Shown here in pieces: positions 1-13,948 of a stretch of 64,000 bases of DNA; position 1 is the stretch's first letter, and each line of letters starts with the position of its first letter. The translations under genes were made by a program, and so were the position numbers. Under the pieces are notes generated by a model. It ran no database searches. It was not told the origin of the DNA and worked only from the letters and a program-made list of their open reading frames with translations. This DNA is from Bugulina stolonifera (Eukaryota > Bryozoa > Gymnolaemata > Cheilostomatida > Bugulidae), in assembly GCA_935421135.1 (NCBI GenBank), contig OW285189.1, forward strand, positions 7,585,072 through 7,649,071. Reading direction: 5' to 3'.

Positions 1-491
1 CCAGCAGGTGAGTCATTCAGTGCAGGTAATTTCTATGGGGAAAAACACACAGTTTTTATAAAGTCATGTATTTCCCATAAAAAATAATATGTATTGCAAA
101 TCAAACTACATTTTGCTAGAGTAGAGTTGCACGTATTACTTTTCTTTTTTTAAAATAATTCATCGTTTTAATTTACATGTACATGCTTGGTGTTGTGGTC
201 ACTTGTAGACATGTTACTATGTTCCTGTCGGATGGCTGCATCATATTCCTGTATAGCTGTTAGACTGTCAGCATCTGTACAATCAGAAATCATATACTAT
301 GTGCTAGATCTCAGTCTACACTGACACCAATAAAACATGTAGAGTAACAGAAGACCATGGGAGGGATTCTATAGTTGTAGAATCAAATGCTATTCAACTG
401 AAGCATCTATAACTACATGTATATCTCTATAGTGTTTGGTAGAACTCGAACTAGTCCTATAATGTTAGACTATGTCTGTACACCAACTCAC

Positions 492-1340
492 CCTCTGATT
501 TCTCTCCAGTCTCACTGTTTTCTTTTGTTCCGGCTTTCTCTTCAACCTTACTGTCATTTCTGGTTTCCGGGTTCTCTCCAGGCTTACTGATGGCTTTGGG
601 TTCTGGTTTCTCTTTCTTCTCAGAATAAATGGCTACTGAGCCAGCCTCTAAAATAGCCTTATTGATACCGTTGGTTTCTGTTTTCTCTCCACGGTCACCG
701 TTGCCTTCAATCCCTGATTTCTCTTTCTTCTCAGAATAAATGACTACTGAGCCAGCCTCTAAAATAGTCAAATTTTCAAATCAACTTTTCATCTGCAACT
801 CACCAGTGCACATAAACCTGTATGCCTTCCTGCTGACCAACTTTGGTTTATTTCTAAAACAAAGCGCTATAGAATTGCATGTATATCTCTACATGAACTC
901 ACCATCTGCCTTCTTTTCAGGCTCAAACAAATCTTCAGTTTCTGGATTCACTCTCTCAACGTTCTCAGAATCATCGACCATTGAACCCTTATCTACAGTT
1001 GAATCAGTAGCACATGTAGAATGATAAGTTACCAACAGTGAGTGTACATTATATAATAATATATAAAAATTTGGTAGAACTCATGCACTAATATACTTGT
1101 ACACCTATACATGTATGTGCATGTACAGGCACATCTCAAATTGCTAAAGAGAAAGTAAATACATAACAGTATATTATTACAGTACTCTATGACATCATAG
1201 AGTAAGTCAAACTTACCGAATGATTCAACAGTATCAATATAAACATCCTCATCATCATTATCATTGATGTACTCCACACAGTCAAAGAATACATCTTCTA
1301 TCACACACATCATGTGATAATAGTTATATAACACACTGAT
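492..1340 (-). CDS. Unrecognised acidic low-complexity protein, three exons, partial (continues beyond left edge)
   Basis: Three minus-strand exons join in phase: about 1340 (5' limit unresolved) to 1217, then 992-903, then 758-492. Each ends in a GTGAGT or GTAAGT donor at codon phase 1, and the two downstream acceptors are TGTAG and TTTTAG. The first exon has hydrophobic helices followed by EDVFFDCVEY and an Asp-rich stretch (NDNDDEDVYIDT). The second is acidic. The third is a Lys/Glu-rich low-complexity segment with two copies of a 37-residue unit containing EAGSVVIYSEKKEK or its near-identical version. The gene continues to the left of the window after a donor at 486-491. I do not recognise the family. 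The acidic, disordered composition argues for a linker or tail region rather than a catalytic domain. The open frame of the first exon extends upstream to about 1430, so its start could be higher. Confidence 0.5.
614..765 (-). repeat. 111-bp in-frame duplication that includes a 3' splice site
   Basis: The stretch CTCAGAATAAATG-CTACTGAGCCAGCCTCTAAAATAG appears at about 620-660 and again 111 bp away at about 731-771. On the minus strand each copy carries an acceptor-like TATTTTAG followed by AGGCTGGCTCAGTAG. The copy at 758 is the working acceptor of the exon. The copy at about 647 now lies inside the exon and would give an in-frame alternative 3' splice site. Confidence 0.6.
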
Positions 1341-1436
1341 ACACAACTTTAATAAAAGTTCTAACTCGTCTTCTACTAAAGTTTGCAGTAAACTGGTGAC
1401 GTTGCGTTCAACAAAGGAGACATTACTCCGTATATT

Positions 1437-2850
1437 ATGTTAGAGATATATTCCTTAGTTACAAACTCAACAATGGTCACCATGTTAGAGATACTGAAAA
1501 CCAACCAACAATTAGTATTACATCTGTATGATTGTAAAGGAAATCAATCACATAATGCGTGTCTATATCAGGAATTGTCTGCTCTTAATCAAAATCAATT
1601 TAAACTGATGAATTTCATAGCACAATAGTTAATTACCTCACAATCATGTTCTTTATTGTCTTTTGGTGTCTCTCCATCATTCTGTTGCCACAATACTCTA
1701 CTAATAGCAGTGTCCGTTGTCTTGTTGATTGCGACAAATGAATAAATATCGAAATTATCTTCTCAATCAAACATTATGAAGAAAGAAGACAACTCAAACA
1801 CCACCTTTGCTTGCAACAACACTCAAGCTATGTAGCCCATTCTACTTTTGACAGGAAACTTATCTTGTTTTCTGAACATAACATGTACATGCAGATGCAG
1901 TAATTAGCCCTGCAACTTACTTTAAAATTAATTTGTGTCATAAGCTGAAGTTTACAGTCCAAGTCATTCTAGTCGTATAGCAACAGACTAATTGTAAAGT
2001 TGTAACAGAATAATGGCAGTCATCATTGCTTAGATTTCAACTCTTAGTATGTATTTTTTCTTACTTTGTTTGCCGAGATGTTGTAAATCTCGAAATAAAA
2101 TGGAAACAAGGATTCGTGCATTGACTAAACTACAGTATAGTCAAATAATATTATGTAGTAAGTTAGCTATACTTCTTGTAATAACCCAAGATTCTATTAA
2201 AAATGAACTACTTAAAAAATGAACTTACATGTAAATCAAGTTAAAAAACAGCTTTTAACATTTTTATTGAAAAGCCAAACATGATGCTAACAAATAATGT
2301 TTAGACTACTAATGATTATAACATTTTCAAATAGTTATTGTTACAATCTCTATGACATAATTATTATGCATAAATATCTTATTTTCTTCATATTCATTAT
2401 TACGATTTATATAAGTTACATACATGATTGTATTAAAACATAAACTAGATTTTTTTCAATTTTCTTTAGATGTAGTTAATAAGGAAGTATATGACAATGG
2501 TAGGTCTATATTATATCAGTACATCAGTTCTAGTAGTACAGTGGATACACGTATAATTGTATCATTACAATAATGCACTGTATACATACAAATCCATATA
2601 CACTGTAACATTATAAGCATAAAATCCTTCAAAACACATGCATGAATCTGTTTTCAGATGGTGTTGTTTGAGCTAATTTACACACAATGCATAATGTACA
2701 AGTTCACGCTGTAGGGTCAGAATAATTAAACTAATCTCCTGCAATTTTGATTATTTGATTGCTTATCTACATGTATAAAGTGTCTATTAGATTCCAAACA
2801 TTTTCTTCTTGAGAAAGGTTTGAATTATTATATGAAAAGAAGTAAATAAT
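1437..2850. other. AT-rich intergenic DNA, one weak exon candidate
   Basis: I see no convincing gene. On the minus strand an open frame at about 1637-1755 (reading IYSFVAINKTTDTAISRVL) ends at a GTAATT donor-like site. It could be an upstream exon of the acidic gene, but I could not join it in phase. Confidence 0.3.
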
Positions 2851-2855
2851 TTCCA

Positions 2856-5800
2856 TTAGTAATTAGCGATCTGAGGTTGTTCCTTCTCTCGAGCCTCTCT
2901 CTCAAATCTGTCACCTCTAGTGCAAGCAACGCTCTGCATTATTATAGGTAAAACCGAGACGACTATACCGTAACCTAAGAAGAAACTTGTCATCACATGG
3001 ATTCCCATTCTCTCAACGTAGTAGCCAATAGCTGAGAGGAATGAAAGGTCACTGACCCCTGCAGCAATCGACAAAACTGTAACCCCTGTTGCCGTAATAA
3101 TCATGTAGCGATTAGCCCATGCCAATCCCGAGGGATAGCAAGGCCCAATCAATAGTCCAGATGCACAAATACACACCCATAAGACATACTTATTTTCTCC
3201 AAAGAAAAACAGTACTAGAGCACTTGCCAAATTTCCAAACCCTTCTATGAAAATGATGAATTTCATTGGTATAAAGTTGCCAGCGACAAAGCCTACAAAA
3301 CGGCCGGCAGTAAAGGAGACCCAGTAAGCGGTTAAGATGTCAGCCGCTTCATCTTTACTGAAGCACGCTTGACCTCTGGCATAGGAGTACAGATATTTTG
3401 CTCCAATTCGTTCACCTGCAACAGCAACGTAGATCCAGAAAAAAATTAACACATAGATTAAAAAGGCAAAAAACGGATGTCCAGGGGCACAAGTGTTGAG
3501 GTTGAAGATCTCTTTTAGTGACGTTTTATCTTTCACCGTCTCATCTGCACTCGCGGCACCCTTTGAACTCTTGTCAAAGAAGAAATATAAAAACCAAACT
3601 ATTGCAATGGCTACTATGATCCCTGAAATTATTAGGAAGCCATATTGCACCGTCTGCGATGCCTCGACTGGGGCCGCTGTAGCTAGTACAGTTGTGATAT
3701 TTGTCAGTGTTGTGTTCCCTATAGATGTACCATTTCCCTGAGTGATATTAAGCATAGACGCTGTAGTCATAGCAACGCTTGTCGTTGTCTGGATGCAGTC
3801 AGGATTTGTAATAGCTGTATCCTCATTGGGTAGTTTTCCGCTTATGAAATTCTTGACTATCTGAGGTGCGATGAAGCTACCCGCTCCGTAACCCAAGTGA
3901 ATGACGTGCAATGGACCACTGGCTTTCTCTTTCCAAATATCCATTATGATTACTTGGCCACCTGGAATAGTAATTTATACATTCTATGAGAAGATATGGA
4001 TTAAGTCAGTCATTACTCTTCTGTGATTGAATACTTATGCTATATGCGAACTATGAGATGTACAATATATGCAATTATCTGCTATAATTGTGCATGTATA
4101 TACAGAAACGACTGAAAGGACAACTTTTAGTTATATACAATAGCTCATGACACTCATGCTTTTATGAATGTACAGAGCTGAACGATTTTGTCAAGAATTA
4201 GTTCCACTCTACTAAAAAATTTGTCAAAATTAAATTAATTAAATTAACTCATTTAACACGTTTGCAGACGCCAGGCCAGACAACAACAACCAATACCAAT
4301 GATTAGTGGCCAAATAGTCTCACATATCGTTTGGGGTTTGCCTTCATGGAACCTATGGTACTCTACCATCACAACAGGGGTTTTGGAACTAGCAATAGTT
4401 ATGGTGTTGCAATGTGAAATAATTCAATTCAGCAAACAAGAGAGCACAACTCCTTCAGTAAGAGGAATACTGGATAGAGTCAAAACATACAAATCGCGTA
4501 ATACTATTTGTATATTTGGCACCATCTAAAGTCAGTGGAACTGCCATTAATCACATTTCCTATTGCATTCAACTGCAGTGGGAGAGTGTAAACATGCAGC
4601 TATTTAACTCCATACTGGGTGTTTATTGTTATTGTAAAATATAATAGAAGCTCAGATATCGCATGAGCTACGTCAAATAATCACACATCATTGATCATAT
4701 CACATCCAGGGGCGTATTTTAAGGGGCGGCAGGGAGGCACTGCCGCCCCTGTTGCCAAAATAAAGTGGCCTAAAAACACTACTTTTGAAAATTTGACACT
4801 TTTTCCCTTAATATTTGCTTCATTTCTGGTTTGCGACCGGAGCGTTATCACTCTAGTTATAACTCTATGGCGTTATCACTCTACTTATAACTCTATGGTG
4901 TTGCTTCGTAACAATAACCAGTAATCTTGGATTAATTACTACATTGCAAGTGGCACACAAAGGGGTCCATAAAACTGTGTGCTCTGCTAAAAGACTCTAT
5001 GGCTATGCCAAGGTTAAAAACTTGCGGTCTTGTGAATGAATGAATAAATATTTTTTATGAATAGTTTTTATACCAAGGAAAAAGTAATAAATGCAAAAGT
5101 AAAAGTAGTGAACAGTTGAATCAGGTGAATCAATTTGTAAGTCACTGTTATCCATGAGGTGGTTCCTTCCCTGTCACTGACTACGAGCAGGTGCATGAAA
5201 TTTAATTCTTTTGGCTTCTTTCAAAAATATTTATGATAATGATTCATTCTTTTAATAATTATAATTAAAAGTGTTTGCATTCATTTTAGTTATTCATTCT
5301 AGCCACTCCACTGACAGCTACTACTCTACTGCTACATTCACTACTACCAACTAAATAATGTATTGTAAAAAAAAATACTAATTTAAAAATATAATAATAT
5401 AATATAACAATAATGAAATATTTTAATTTTAAATTTATATATAATATAATTATACTATTAATATTATCTTAGCTTTGATAGGCTGCCACACTTTTCTTGC
5501 AAAGATATTTATTTTAAATGCATTTTATTTAAAATAATTAATTTATAATGACAATAGTTGTTGATCACTTATTAAAATGTGAAAATTTTAATTTATAAAA
5601 TACACTTGCGCCTATGGACTCTGTGTAAAAAGATACAATCATGCAGTATTGGAGTTATTATAAAATTCTACTAGCTAGTAATAGTACTGTAACACTTTCA
5701 CTCTTGTTGCAAGTAGTAGTAACTGTATTAAGCAGAAGTAGTAATGTGTACTTGTTTTAGTGATGCTAGAACTAGCATGCTGCTATGTCTAATTTTTGCA

Positions 5801-7396
5801 CTTCAGAGAGTCAGATTTAAAAATTTTCCGCTGCGCGTGCATTTGCGGGGGGTGCCCGCACCCCCTCCCACCCAACTTTCTGCCTCCCCACTCAATTTTT
5901 CTAACCTACGCCTCTGACATCTCATCACTTATTTAAAATAATTACTGAAATATTATAACACTATGTCTATGTACTAGTTGTGAGCTCCTATCACATATTT
6001 TATTTCAATTTTTTGTTATTATTTAATTAATTCCATCGAAGTTGAATAAATGGTGCGTCACAACTGGTCAGCCACCCTCAGTGAATAAAATGTGCAATCA
6101 AGAAATTCTGTTCAACTCACCTATATTAACCAGAGCTTCTGCCCATCCTTCCAATACGTATATGGCGAAGAGACCCTCTATGTATGGACAGTAGGGTACG
6201 GCTGTATTGAGAGCAGCACACGCTACTAGTGACAGAGCAACAATGAGCTCTACTTTGGTGTGAAACCTGTCCACTATATATCCCCCTCCTAACAAAATAG
6301 CAAGTATTTTCATACACATTATGTCTATTCAAATAAACATGCATGCTAGAAATGTTAAACATATCAAAAAACAATAGGGGGACAACTCTCAAAATTTTTC
6401 ACACATGAACTTTTGTACCCTCTATGTTTATAAACCTGCAAACCTAACCAGGGATAACCTGATAACACTAAATTATTATTAGGAATGGTAATAAATTGAA
6501 TTGGGTGTTAATCTAGTAGATACGATGCATTAATCTACATATTTATATAGTCTTTACATGTATGATCTAGTTGCAAAGAAGTGGAATTTTTATTGCAAAA
6601 CCATAGATCAGTATTCATTTATAGTTAATAGATTCCACAATTGTTTATCTTCCCATTAGGCTGCCATATCAAATAGCCTTGTAAAATAAAAAGATGTTGC
6701 TCGGTGTCTCAAATGGCACTCTAAAGGTCATACAAATTATTTACTAACAGCAACCATATACACTATATGCCATTGACTTGGAGATAGTATTGCAAGGTTA
6801 CATAACAGCTTACCGAGTAGACATCCACACAGACCGCCGGCGCCTCTCATGGATATGGCGCGGGATATGACTTCATAGTTTGAGCTGGTTAAATGCATCA
6901 AGTCTTGGAGAGTAGCCCCATTGACCTCTGCCCATAAACCCTGCAAGTACCTCAAGCATCACAAACAACTCTACACGATTGATTGTGCATACACTTAGAA
7001 GTCAAACTATGAGGTACACTGCTGAGGGTACAGAGATGAAATAGCAAGCTGATTACTGACCAAATGTCTAGCAGTTATATATATTGGCATACTTGATAAC
7101 ATGTGTGCATATACTACAGGGTTGATAGCATTGACAGCAGCATCACAATATTTTGTGGAATCCCAAATATTTTAAAGGAATAGCTATAGTGAAACAAGGG
7201 TATCGATCTTCTATACAGTGATTCTGCTATGCAGAGACACTAGTATATAGTAATGGTTATGTTCACTTACAATGCAAATCCATATTAGAATTATGGCAAA
7301 CGTCTTCAGTATCTTGTAAAAGAGGGAATGTTGTTTGGAGTTATCTCCTCCAATTGCTCCCATGTCCATATCAAATTTCTCCCTTGAGATCGACAT
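2856..7396 (-). CDS. Major facilitator superfamily transporter, MFSD4/NaGLT1-like, four exons, complete
   Basis: Exons on the minus strand are 7396-7271, 6940-6814, 6288-6121 and 3961-2856, 508 codons plus stop. All junctions are GT-AG and the phases agree (0, 1, 1). The start is the first ATG of the open frame, after a short cytosolic N-terminus. Many hydrophobic helices are visible. Residues about 85-140 contain the loop GGYIVDRFHTKVEL, typical of the MFS helix 2-3 loop. At about 150-170, WKEKASGPLHVIHLGYGAGS matches the MFSD4 signature around helix 5. A Thr/Asn-rich extracellular loop (about 190-240) has four N-glycosylation sequons. The tail is charged (ERE-REKEQPQ). Rat NaGLT1, of the MFSD4 family, is a sodium-dependent glucose transporter of about 480 aa, so the length fits. 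The role as a sugar carrier in the plasma membrane is inferred from family only; the substrate is not shown by the sequence. Confidence 0.85.
4707..5916. mobile_element. Candidate non-autonomous hAT-like element inside the transporter's last intron
   Basis: The left end CAGGGGCGTA (4707-4716) and the right end TACGCCTCTG (5907-5916) are inverted with one mismatch. The pentamer ACATC sits immediately outside both ends (4702-4706 and 5917-5921). CAGGGGCGTA-type ends are common in animal hAT-derived repeats, although hAT elements normally make 8-bp duplications. The interior is AT-rich and non-coding. A diverged relative of the left part is seen at about 60630-60790. The family assignment is tentative. 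Confidence 0.4.
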
Positions 7397-7531
7397 GATT
7401 GTGTACTGCTGAACTACAACAGTAAGGCATAGAACATGTAACTATCATCCACGGGAGAGAAAAGCATTATAATAAATACATGTATATAGTTTGGGTGTTT
7501 ATTTTTTTCTACAGCCATTATATTTCGAAAT

Positions 7532-7589
7532 ATACCATCACTTGTTTGTTGGTTAACAGATCTCTTAACCAACAAACAAGTGATGGTAT
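7532..7589. repeat. Perfect 25-bp inverted repeat with 8-nt loop
   Basis: Arms 7532-7556 and 7565-7589 are exact reverse complements (ATACCATCACTTG... and ...CAAGTGATGGTAT) around CAGATCTC. It lies about 140 bp upstream of the transporter start codon. It could be a minimal fold-back element or a transcribed stem-loop. Confidence 0.8.
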
Positions 7590-7970
7590 TCTAACTGCAA
7601 TTAGTTAGGCATTAGCCGGTGTTAAAATGATACCAATTCAAATATTCCAATGGGAAACTACCCGAATACTAGAATACTACGGGAATAATAATAGTATCTT
7701 GCAAATAAAAAAATAGTGTTATTGATACTATAATATTGTACATGTGCGTGTAAATACATAGAGACCTACAGATTTTGTGATTTTTATGTACTTGTAACAT
7801 GTAACACTTAGAGGTGCTGAAGTAAATGTATAATGTAATAGACTAACTCTTTAGAATCTAGAGGAATGCACTATTTATATTTTCATAGATTGACTACAAA
7901 ATTATGCAATACCACAATTGTACCATAAAATTGCAGTCACTAAAAAAACAAGTGAGGTAGATTATTGAGT

Positions 7971-8066
7971 AAGTTACCTGCATACACTATAGTTTGGTGA
8001 ATAAGTTACCTGCATACACGATAGCTTGGTGAAAAAACTATCTGCACGCACGATAGTTTGATGTTT
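7971..8066. repeat. Three copies of a 32-bp tandem repeat
   Basis: The units begin at 7971, 8003 and 8035. They share AAGTTACCTGCATACAC followed by TATAGTTTGGTG, and the third copy is more diverged. No function is visible. Confidence 0.7.
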
Positions 8067-8069
8067 GGA

Positions 8070-11000
8070 AAAGCTTCTCCCTTTGAATAATTGAACTTAT
8101 TAAGTGACAATTTTATCTACTAATGCTAAGTCACTTACTGTGTTATAAGTGATATACTGTGAATTATAAGAATCATTTGTATATCTTATCAGTTGGCAAC
8201 ATACAATGTATGTCAAGAGGTGGCGTTCTAATATGCTGTGGGTATACAGTCATGTAGCCTGTCTGCAGTATATATTCATCATTTCATCCATTGCTGACAG
8301 CTGCCGATCTATGTTATAACATGTCACCCAGCAGTAAATATTGATGTATCTGTGCACAGAATAAGATTATGTAATGGAATTTCCTCCACCTGATGGCATT
8401 TACTAACAGAATCAACATACTTGTACGTATAGTTAGAGCTATCATTTCAAATACAAATACACACAGCACAGCAGTGTTGTAGTATTGTTCTAGTGATCCC
8501 CTTACATACCACAAAGTTCTACTTATTTGACATGCTAATATTCTACTGTATAGGCACACTAATGTGTCTATGAAAGTGGTGCTAATAGTTTACCATAACA
8601 TGCTTACCAGTGGTGACAATGCACAGCACACTTATCTACAGCAAGCTTGTAATATTATCATGTGTATTCACATGTCATATTTTTAATATGCTGCATTTTC
8701 ACCTGCAACCTGCAATACACTGTATACTTACCTACGGCAGGCTAATAATATAATGTGCATTTGCTAGTAACAAGTTATTAATACGCTGCATGTAAATTGT
8801 ATATCTGTATGATTCAATGATAGACCAGAAACTGGGAGCAGCTTGTTAACTCCTGCTGAAGAAAAAAAAGGTGCCAAATCTACTTTAACCAACCAGTTAT
8901 GATACTGAGAGAATGTTATCCAACACTCAGTGTTGCCAACCTAACTATTGGCAAGGTTCACAAGCTGCTGACCTGTAGTTACATGTGAGCAGTGTAAGGT
9001 ATGTAACATAGCATGAGAGGTAATCAACATACTATAGAGGTTGAGTTGTGAAAGTCAGCAGCAATCATAAAAAACTGCCAATTGTGTATTCGAATCTTCA
9101 TTTAACTACAGTATACTGTAGACAGTTGTTGATGCCATATTTATAATCTATTGCAAACAACAACACCATCACATGCAATGACCGCCCCCTCTAATCATTG
9201 CGTATCTATCATTGTATGATCCTACAAATCAACATTGATATCTAATCTATTATATTTTTGTGTAACTATAAGATTAATACTTTCTAATCACCCCTAAGTC
9301 TATATCTCTGTTGATACTATCCCTCCCTCACCACACTAGTGATGTACACCGGGAAAGTGTTTACGTGTCTCAGACTATTATGGTGGCCGTGTTGGCTAGC
9401 AGGGTACTATCGATGTCATACACACAAATGTTAGAGAGAGTTTAAATGCGCTCAAAAGCACAAAGTCAATTTTAATTCAAAAAGAACCAGTAGTCTTGAC
9501 CAATTTTCTTGTCAAATTAAACCAACAAATAGATTTTTCGAGAATTCCTTTAGTTTGTAGTCTGCCTGCCTCTTAAACAAAAATCTGTGAATCTGGGTCT
9601 CTTCCAAGCCTGCTGTTTTATCAGACAGCGACTTTTGTTTCAATGCAGAGAGCTTTAAATACTAAAAACAACAGGCTAATAGTATTTGCCGTACAAAAAT
9701 ATTCTGATGTGCTCTATTACATTGTAATAATTATGTAGTATTAACCCATAATTATGCCATCCTGTATACTTGTGTAATCTGCTTCTTCTAGTGATAATAT
9801 CATACTAAGCATGAACTCCTGAACTGTTTACACTCTAAAGTTCTCAACATGGTAACAGTCTTTCGCTTATTCACACGTCTCTCAGTAAGACTCTATTAGG
9901 ACTAACAGCCACATCCTGCCCTCCTAGTTGGGAGTCAAACCATCCAGCCACTCAGCTACTCAGAAATGACGATGTCTTCCTGCGCATTCAATTTATATAA
10001 AATTGTCCTGTGGTTGTCATATTACCAGAGCTGTCTCTAGTTGATTCAGGAAATACTTAAACGCTTTGTATGATATTGTTTACCATCCACAATTATGAAG
10101 GCGTCCAATTACTGAAGATGAACCTATTAATCATTCCACTTATCCACATCTCATGTGAGACGATTTTTGGTTTAGTTATTATTCAATTCTATAAAAATAA
10201 TTAGTCTATTTCCTACAACAATAAACTATTATCCAAGCCTATTAACCTGGTAAGTAGATAATTAATATTACATGTAATTATGCTCTCCAAGAGACAATGC
10301 ATGTTTTCATATCGAATATACAAGGAGATATACATGTAGGTAATAATAAATTACCTTATCAGTCACTTCGCTGATTAACAGATAAAACACTGTTGATTAG
10401 CCAGATGGCGCATTTACTGAAGAAGTATAACTATAATGCATACACAAATTCTGTACTAGCAATTTATCACAATTCTTGTGTTATTGTTTATATACATGTA
10501 TATGTAACATAGCCTTATATATTTAGCAACCTAGATTTCAGGCATAGGCCAACTTGCAAAAAACTTTTCCGGCACATATCTGTCACAGAGTTGCAAACAC
10601 ACCAGCCTGGGCCGAAAGCAAAATCCTCATTTTTGTGTAAAAAGTCCGGGTGTGTCGATGAGCTAGGAATGGTTTTGTCCAGCCAATAGCTCTTGTGGCC
10701 TAGGCCAGAGGGCCATATACATGTATGCGACCCAGGTTCGTCCAAGAGGTCGCAAAGGCACTAATTTTTGTCACAAATAAATTCTCCAAATGGTTACAAT
10801 ATACGAGTGCGTAACTATTTACTCAGCACTCTGTCATTTCATGAATATTCATTAAGGTACAATTGAATTGAATCAGTGGTGAAACTGTTTGCAGTAAAAG
10901 CATTTGTGGTAAAGATGCCACTGAACCACATCCATCAAAAACGGGGAAATTTGAGACTGTGTGGGTTTGAGCCTTTATACAATGTATATAAGCTAAAAAT

Positions 11001-13940
11001 ATGTCATCTACGGACACAACTAATAATAATAATACCTTACCTTACCTAGATACAGAGCTGTTAGTGCATGCGCACTCTTACCTTACCCACATGTAGTGAT
11101 ACATACATGCGCTTGTAGAGTGTGATCTGTGTAGATTGTCTGTAAACCAGCTGGTTCTGTGTCGAATAGTAAACTGGCACTAGTATACTATGAGTACAGG
11201 ACCTACTTGTGTTAGGTACTATGCTGTATGATATATCATAGATACCTGCTAATAGCTGACTATTCAATAGAATGTTCTTGATGGCACATTTGTAAACCTA
11301 TGGCACATAATATTTACCAGGTGAATGTTGTGACACACGTAATTAGAAACAGATTTCCCTCCTGTGATAAGAGGAGAATACTATGACTGGATAATACAGT
11401 CACTTTGTTACTAATTAGGATGTTATTCACATATTCCTGTACCTGGTCATTTTACAAAGAGCTGCTTGAGTTAAAGAATCTGAAAAAAAAACGCAAATAA
11501 AAATCAAATAGTACTCGGTGTTTGTATTGAGGTTTGATGAAAACTCCATTCTTCTAGCGTACCTGATGATAAGCTATCCCACATTATTTAGCATCGAAAG
11601 CACCAGGTAAAACAGTCCGATGTGTAGCAGATTGAATAACCTTGCTCTATATGGTATGCAAAAAATTGTACATCTAGATGTTACTCTTTTCTTTTTCTCT
11701 AGCCACAGCTATTTATTCACAGTAGCGAGTTCCAACATCTGTTTTGGTACACCGCCCTCTATTTTTCCTCATAAATCTCTATTTTATTCTCTGCCGATGA
11801 ATTGCAACCATCAATCACAAAAATATAAAATACTACAATGTGTTGGTATACAATACTTTTATTTGTTTACATGTAAATGATGTGTAATTATGTATAATTT
11901 AAAAGATCACATAGCTATTTCTAAAGAATACTGTTTCAAACAAGTGTACTATTTTTAATCAACAATATCAGCACTGTTTACTTACATTGTATGTACAGGT
12001 ACATGATTTACAATACAAGTATCTTTATGGGTTTAATATTAAAACTCTCAGCCTCATAAATTGTATTTCTACAACACACTGAAACAAGTACACCATTTCT
12101 TTAACATTGGCATAATCTAAAGAACGGATAACTCCCTGGATATAGCATCATCTTATTTTATCACAATGATGAATATAATAGGAAGTTGTCATCTCCTAAT
12201 TTGGGTGCTAAGAGAGGACAACCAGCGATAACAATGATTATAATAGCAACTATAAACCCATTTTTGACTTGCTATTGTTTAGATACTTACAAAATGGGGT
12301 AACAAATTTACTTGTAATGGCTAGATCACTGATTAAAAAGCTGTAAAAAACTGTTAATTACATTAAATGTATATCTAAATGAGCAGAATTATAATTTACA
12401 AGTTTGACTCAAAAATTAAATTGACCTCACATTGAACATTGTTCACTTTTCAAGGTCTTGATAGTCTGCAAGCTTTTATGGAGAGTGCAATTCCTAGTTG
12501 CATAAAATACAAGATATGATAATTCCTACAATCTCGAATTATAATTTAATGGGACTGTCGTTAAGGAGAAGGGAATTGCTGACAGACTTGTTTGCCCAAA
12601 AATTGCCATAGAAACTTGTTATAGAAAGTTCTAGCACTAGTTACAGATAACTACCAAGCCATTGTACTAGTTACATGATATTACTAGCAACGCCAACTTG
12701 CAAATTCATAGAAAGCTTGTATATATTTATAGCGCCCTCACCCGACCTAGAAAGGAACCTGACACACTTTAGAACTATTCAAGCAGCCTGAAAAACCAAC
12801 AATGCCCACTCATTATCTTCTGCAAATTTATTCAATGGTCTAGAAAGGGGCTTGAGAGTTTGACAGTTCACAGTTCACATTTCAATAACAGTTTTTACCA
12901 AATTCACAGTCATGTTCTTTGATGACTAGGTCTTTAATCTATATTAACAATACAAACCAGAAAATGATGGACATGTAACTTGACGACGATTATTTTGACT
13001 CAATTTTCGCTTTTTCAGAAGTGGAATAATCTGACTGTGGATCTGACAAGTTTCATCAACTTTAGATAGTATGAGTCTAGGGAGCCTTAAGACCCTCCCT
13101 AACTTGACATAGTTGTTACAGCCTTGGTACTGTGGCTACAATTATTGACTCTGCTACCATATTTAGCAGGTTATCGGGCTGAAAGTTGCAGATCTACATG
13201 TACGTGTATTACCAGTAAGAACGTCAATAGCTGGGCGTCATTGGACCACAAGGTATTACATGTCTAGTATAACAATTATACATGTTAATGGAAACAGCTT
13301 TTGCAAATTTAATGAATAATCAAAACTTTAAAATTTAAATAAAGTGTTTCTAAAAACAAGATTCTGGCAAACAGCAATAATTGAGTACATGATTTGATAT
13401 ATAATTACTTTGAAGATGTTCAATGTTGTATTATTTTCACTTTGCTAAGTAGCCTAAGTTATATTAAAGCCATAAATTTGAATACGATTAACTGAATTAG
13501 TGGAATTAGCATATTAAACAAACAGGGTGGAGTGTGATAATGCTTTAGTTTTATGTACACCCTGAGTTAGGTGTCTAAAACTACTACATCGTCTATATTT
13601 GATTATCCAGTCAGGCAGCAAGAGAGGTAGAATTAGTATGCAGTTATTGAGATGTTGGTTCAGATAGATGATGCAAAGTGCTTGCAAGTGCTCCAAAGGG
13701 AGAGAGGCATTGCTCGACAGAATAATATGAGTATTAGATGGTAGCATGCAATGGTGCATACAGTATTGCAGGACAAGGCAGTGTTTTATGTTCAACTTTA
13801 CTTCCTGTTTTGGGGCCAGAGCTATGACTGAATTGGTACAGAGAAAGTACTATGTATTTGTATGGTGTAAAAACCGGCCTCATATGTTTTACTGTAAAAT
13901 TCTGGTCCCATGTTAAAGACGGTACAAATGTTGCATACAA
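8070..13940. other. AT-rich gene-free stretch
   Basis: Open frames here are short (under 90 codons) and have no recognisable domain or exon-like phase pattern on either strand. I see no RNA gene. The region appears to be intergenic DNA with scattered ACATGTA motifs. Confidence 0.5.
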
Positions 13941-13948
13941 TACATGTA

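Noticed and set aside
1..12. Possible plus-strand splice donor CCAGCAG/GTGAGTC at the left edge
   Set aside because: Only seven upstream bases are in view, so an exon cannot be shown.
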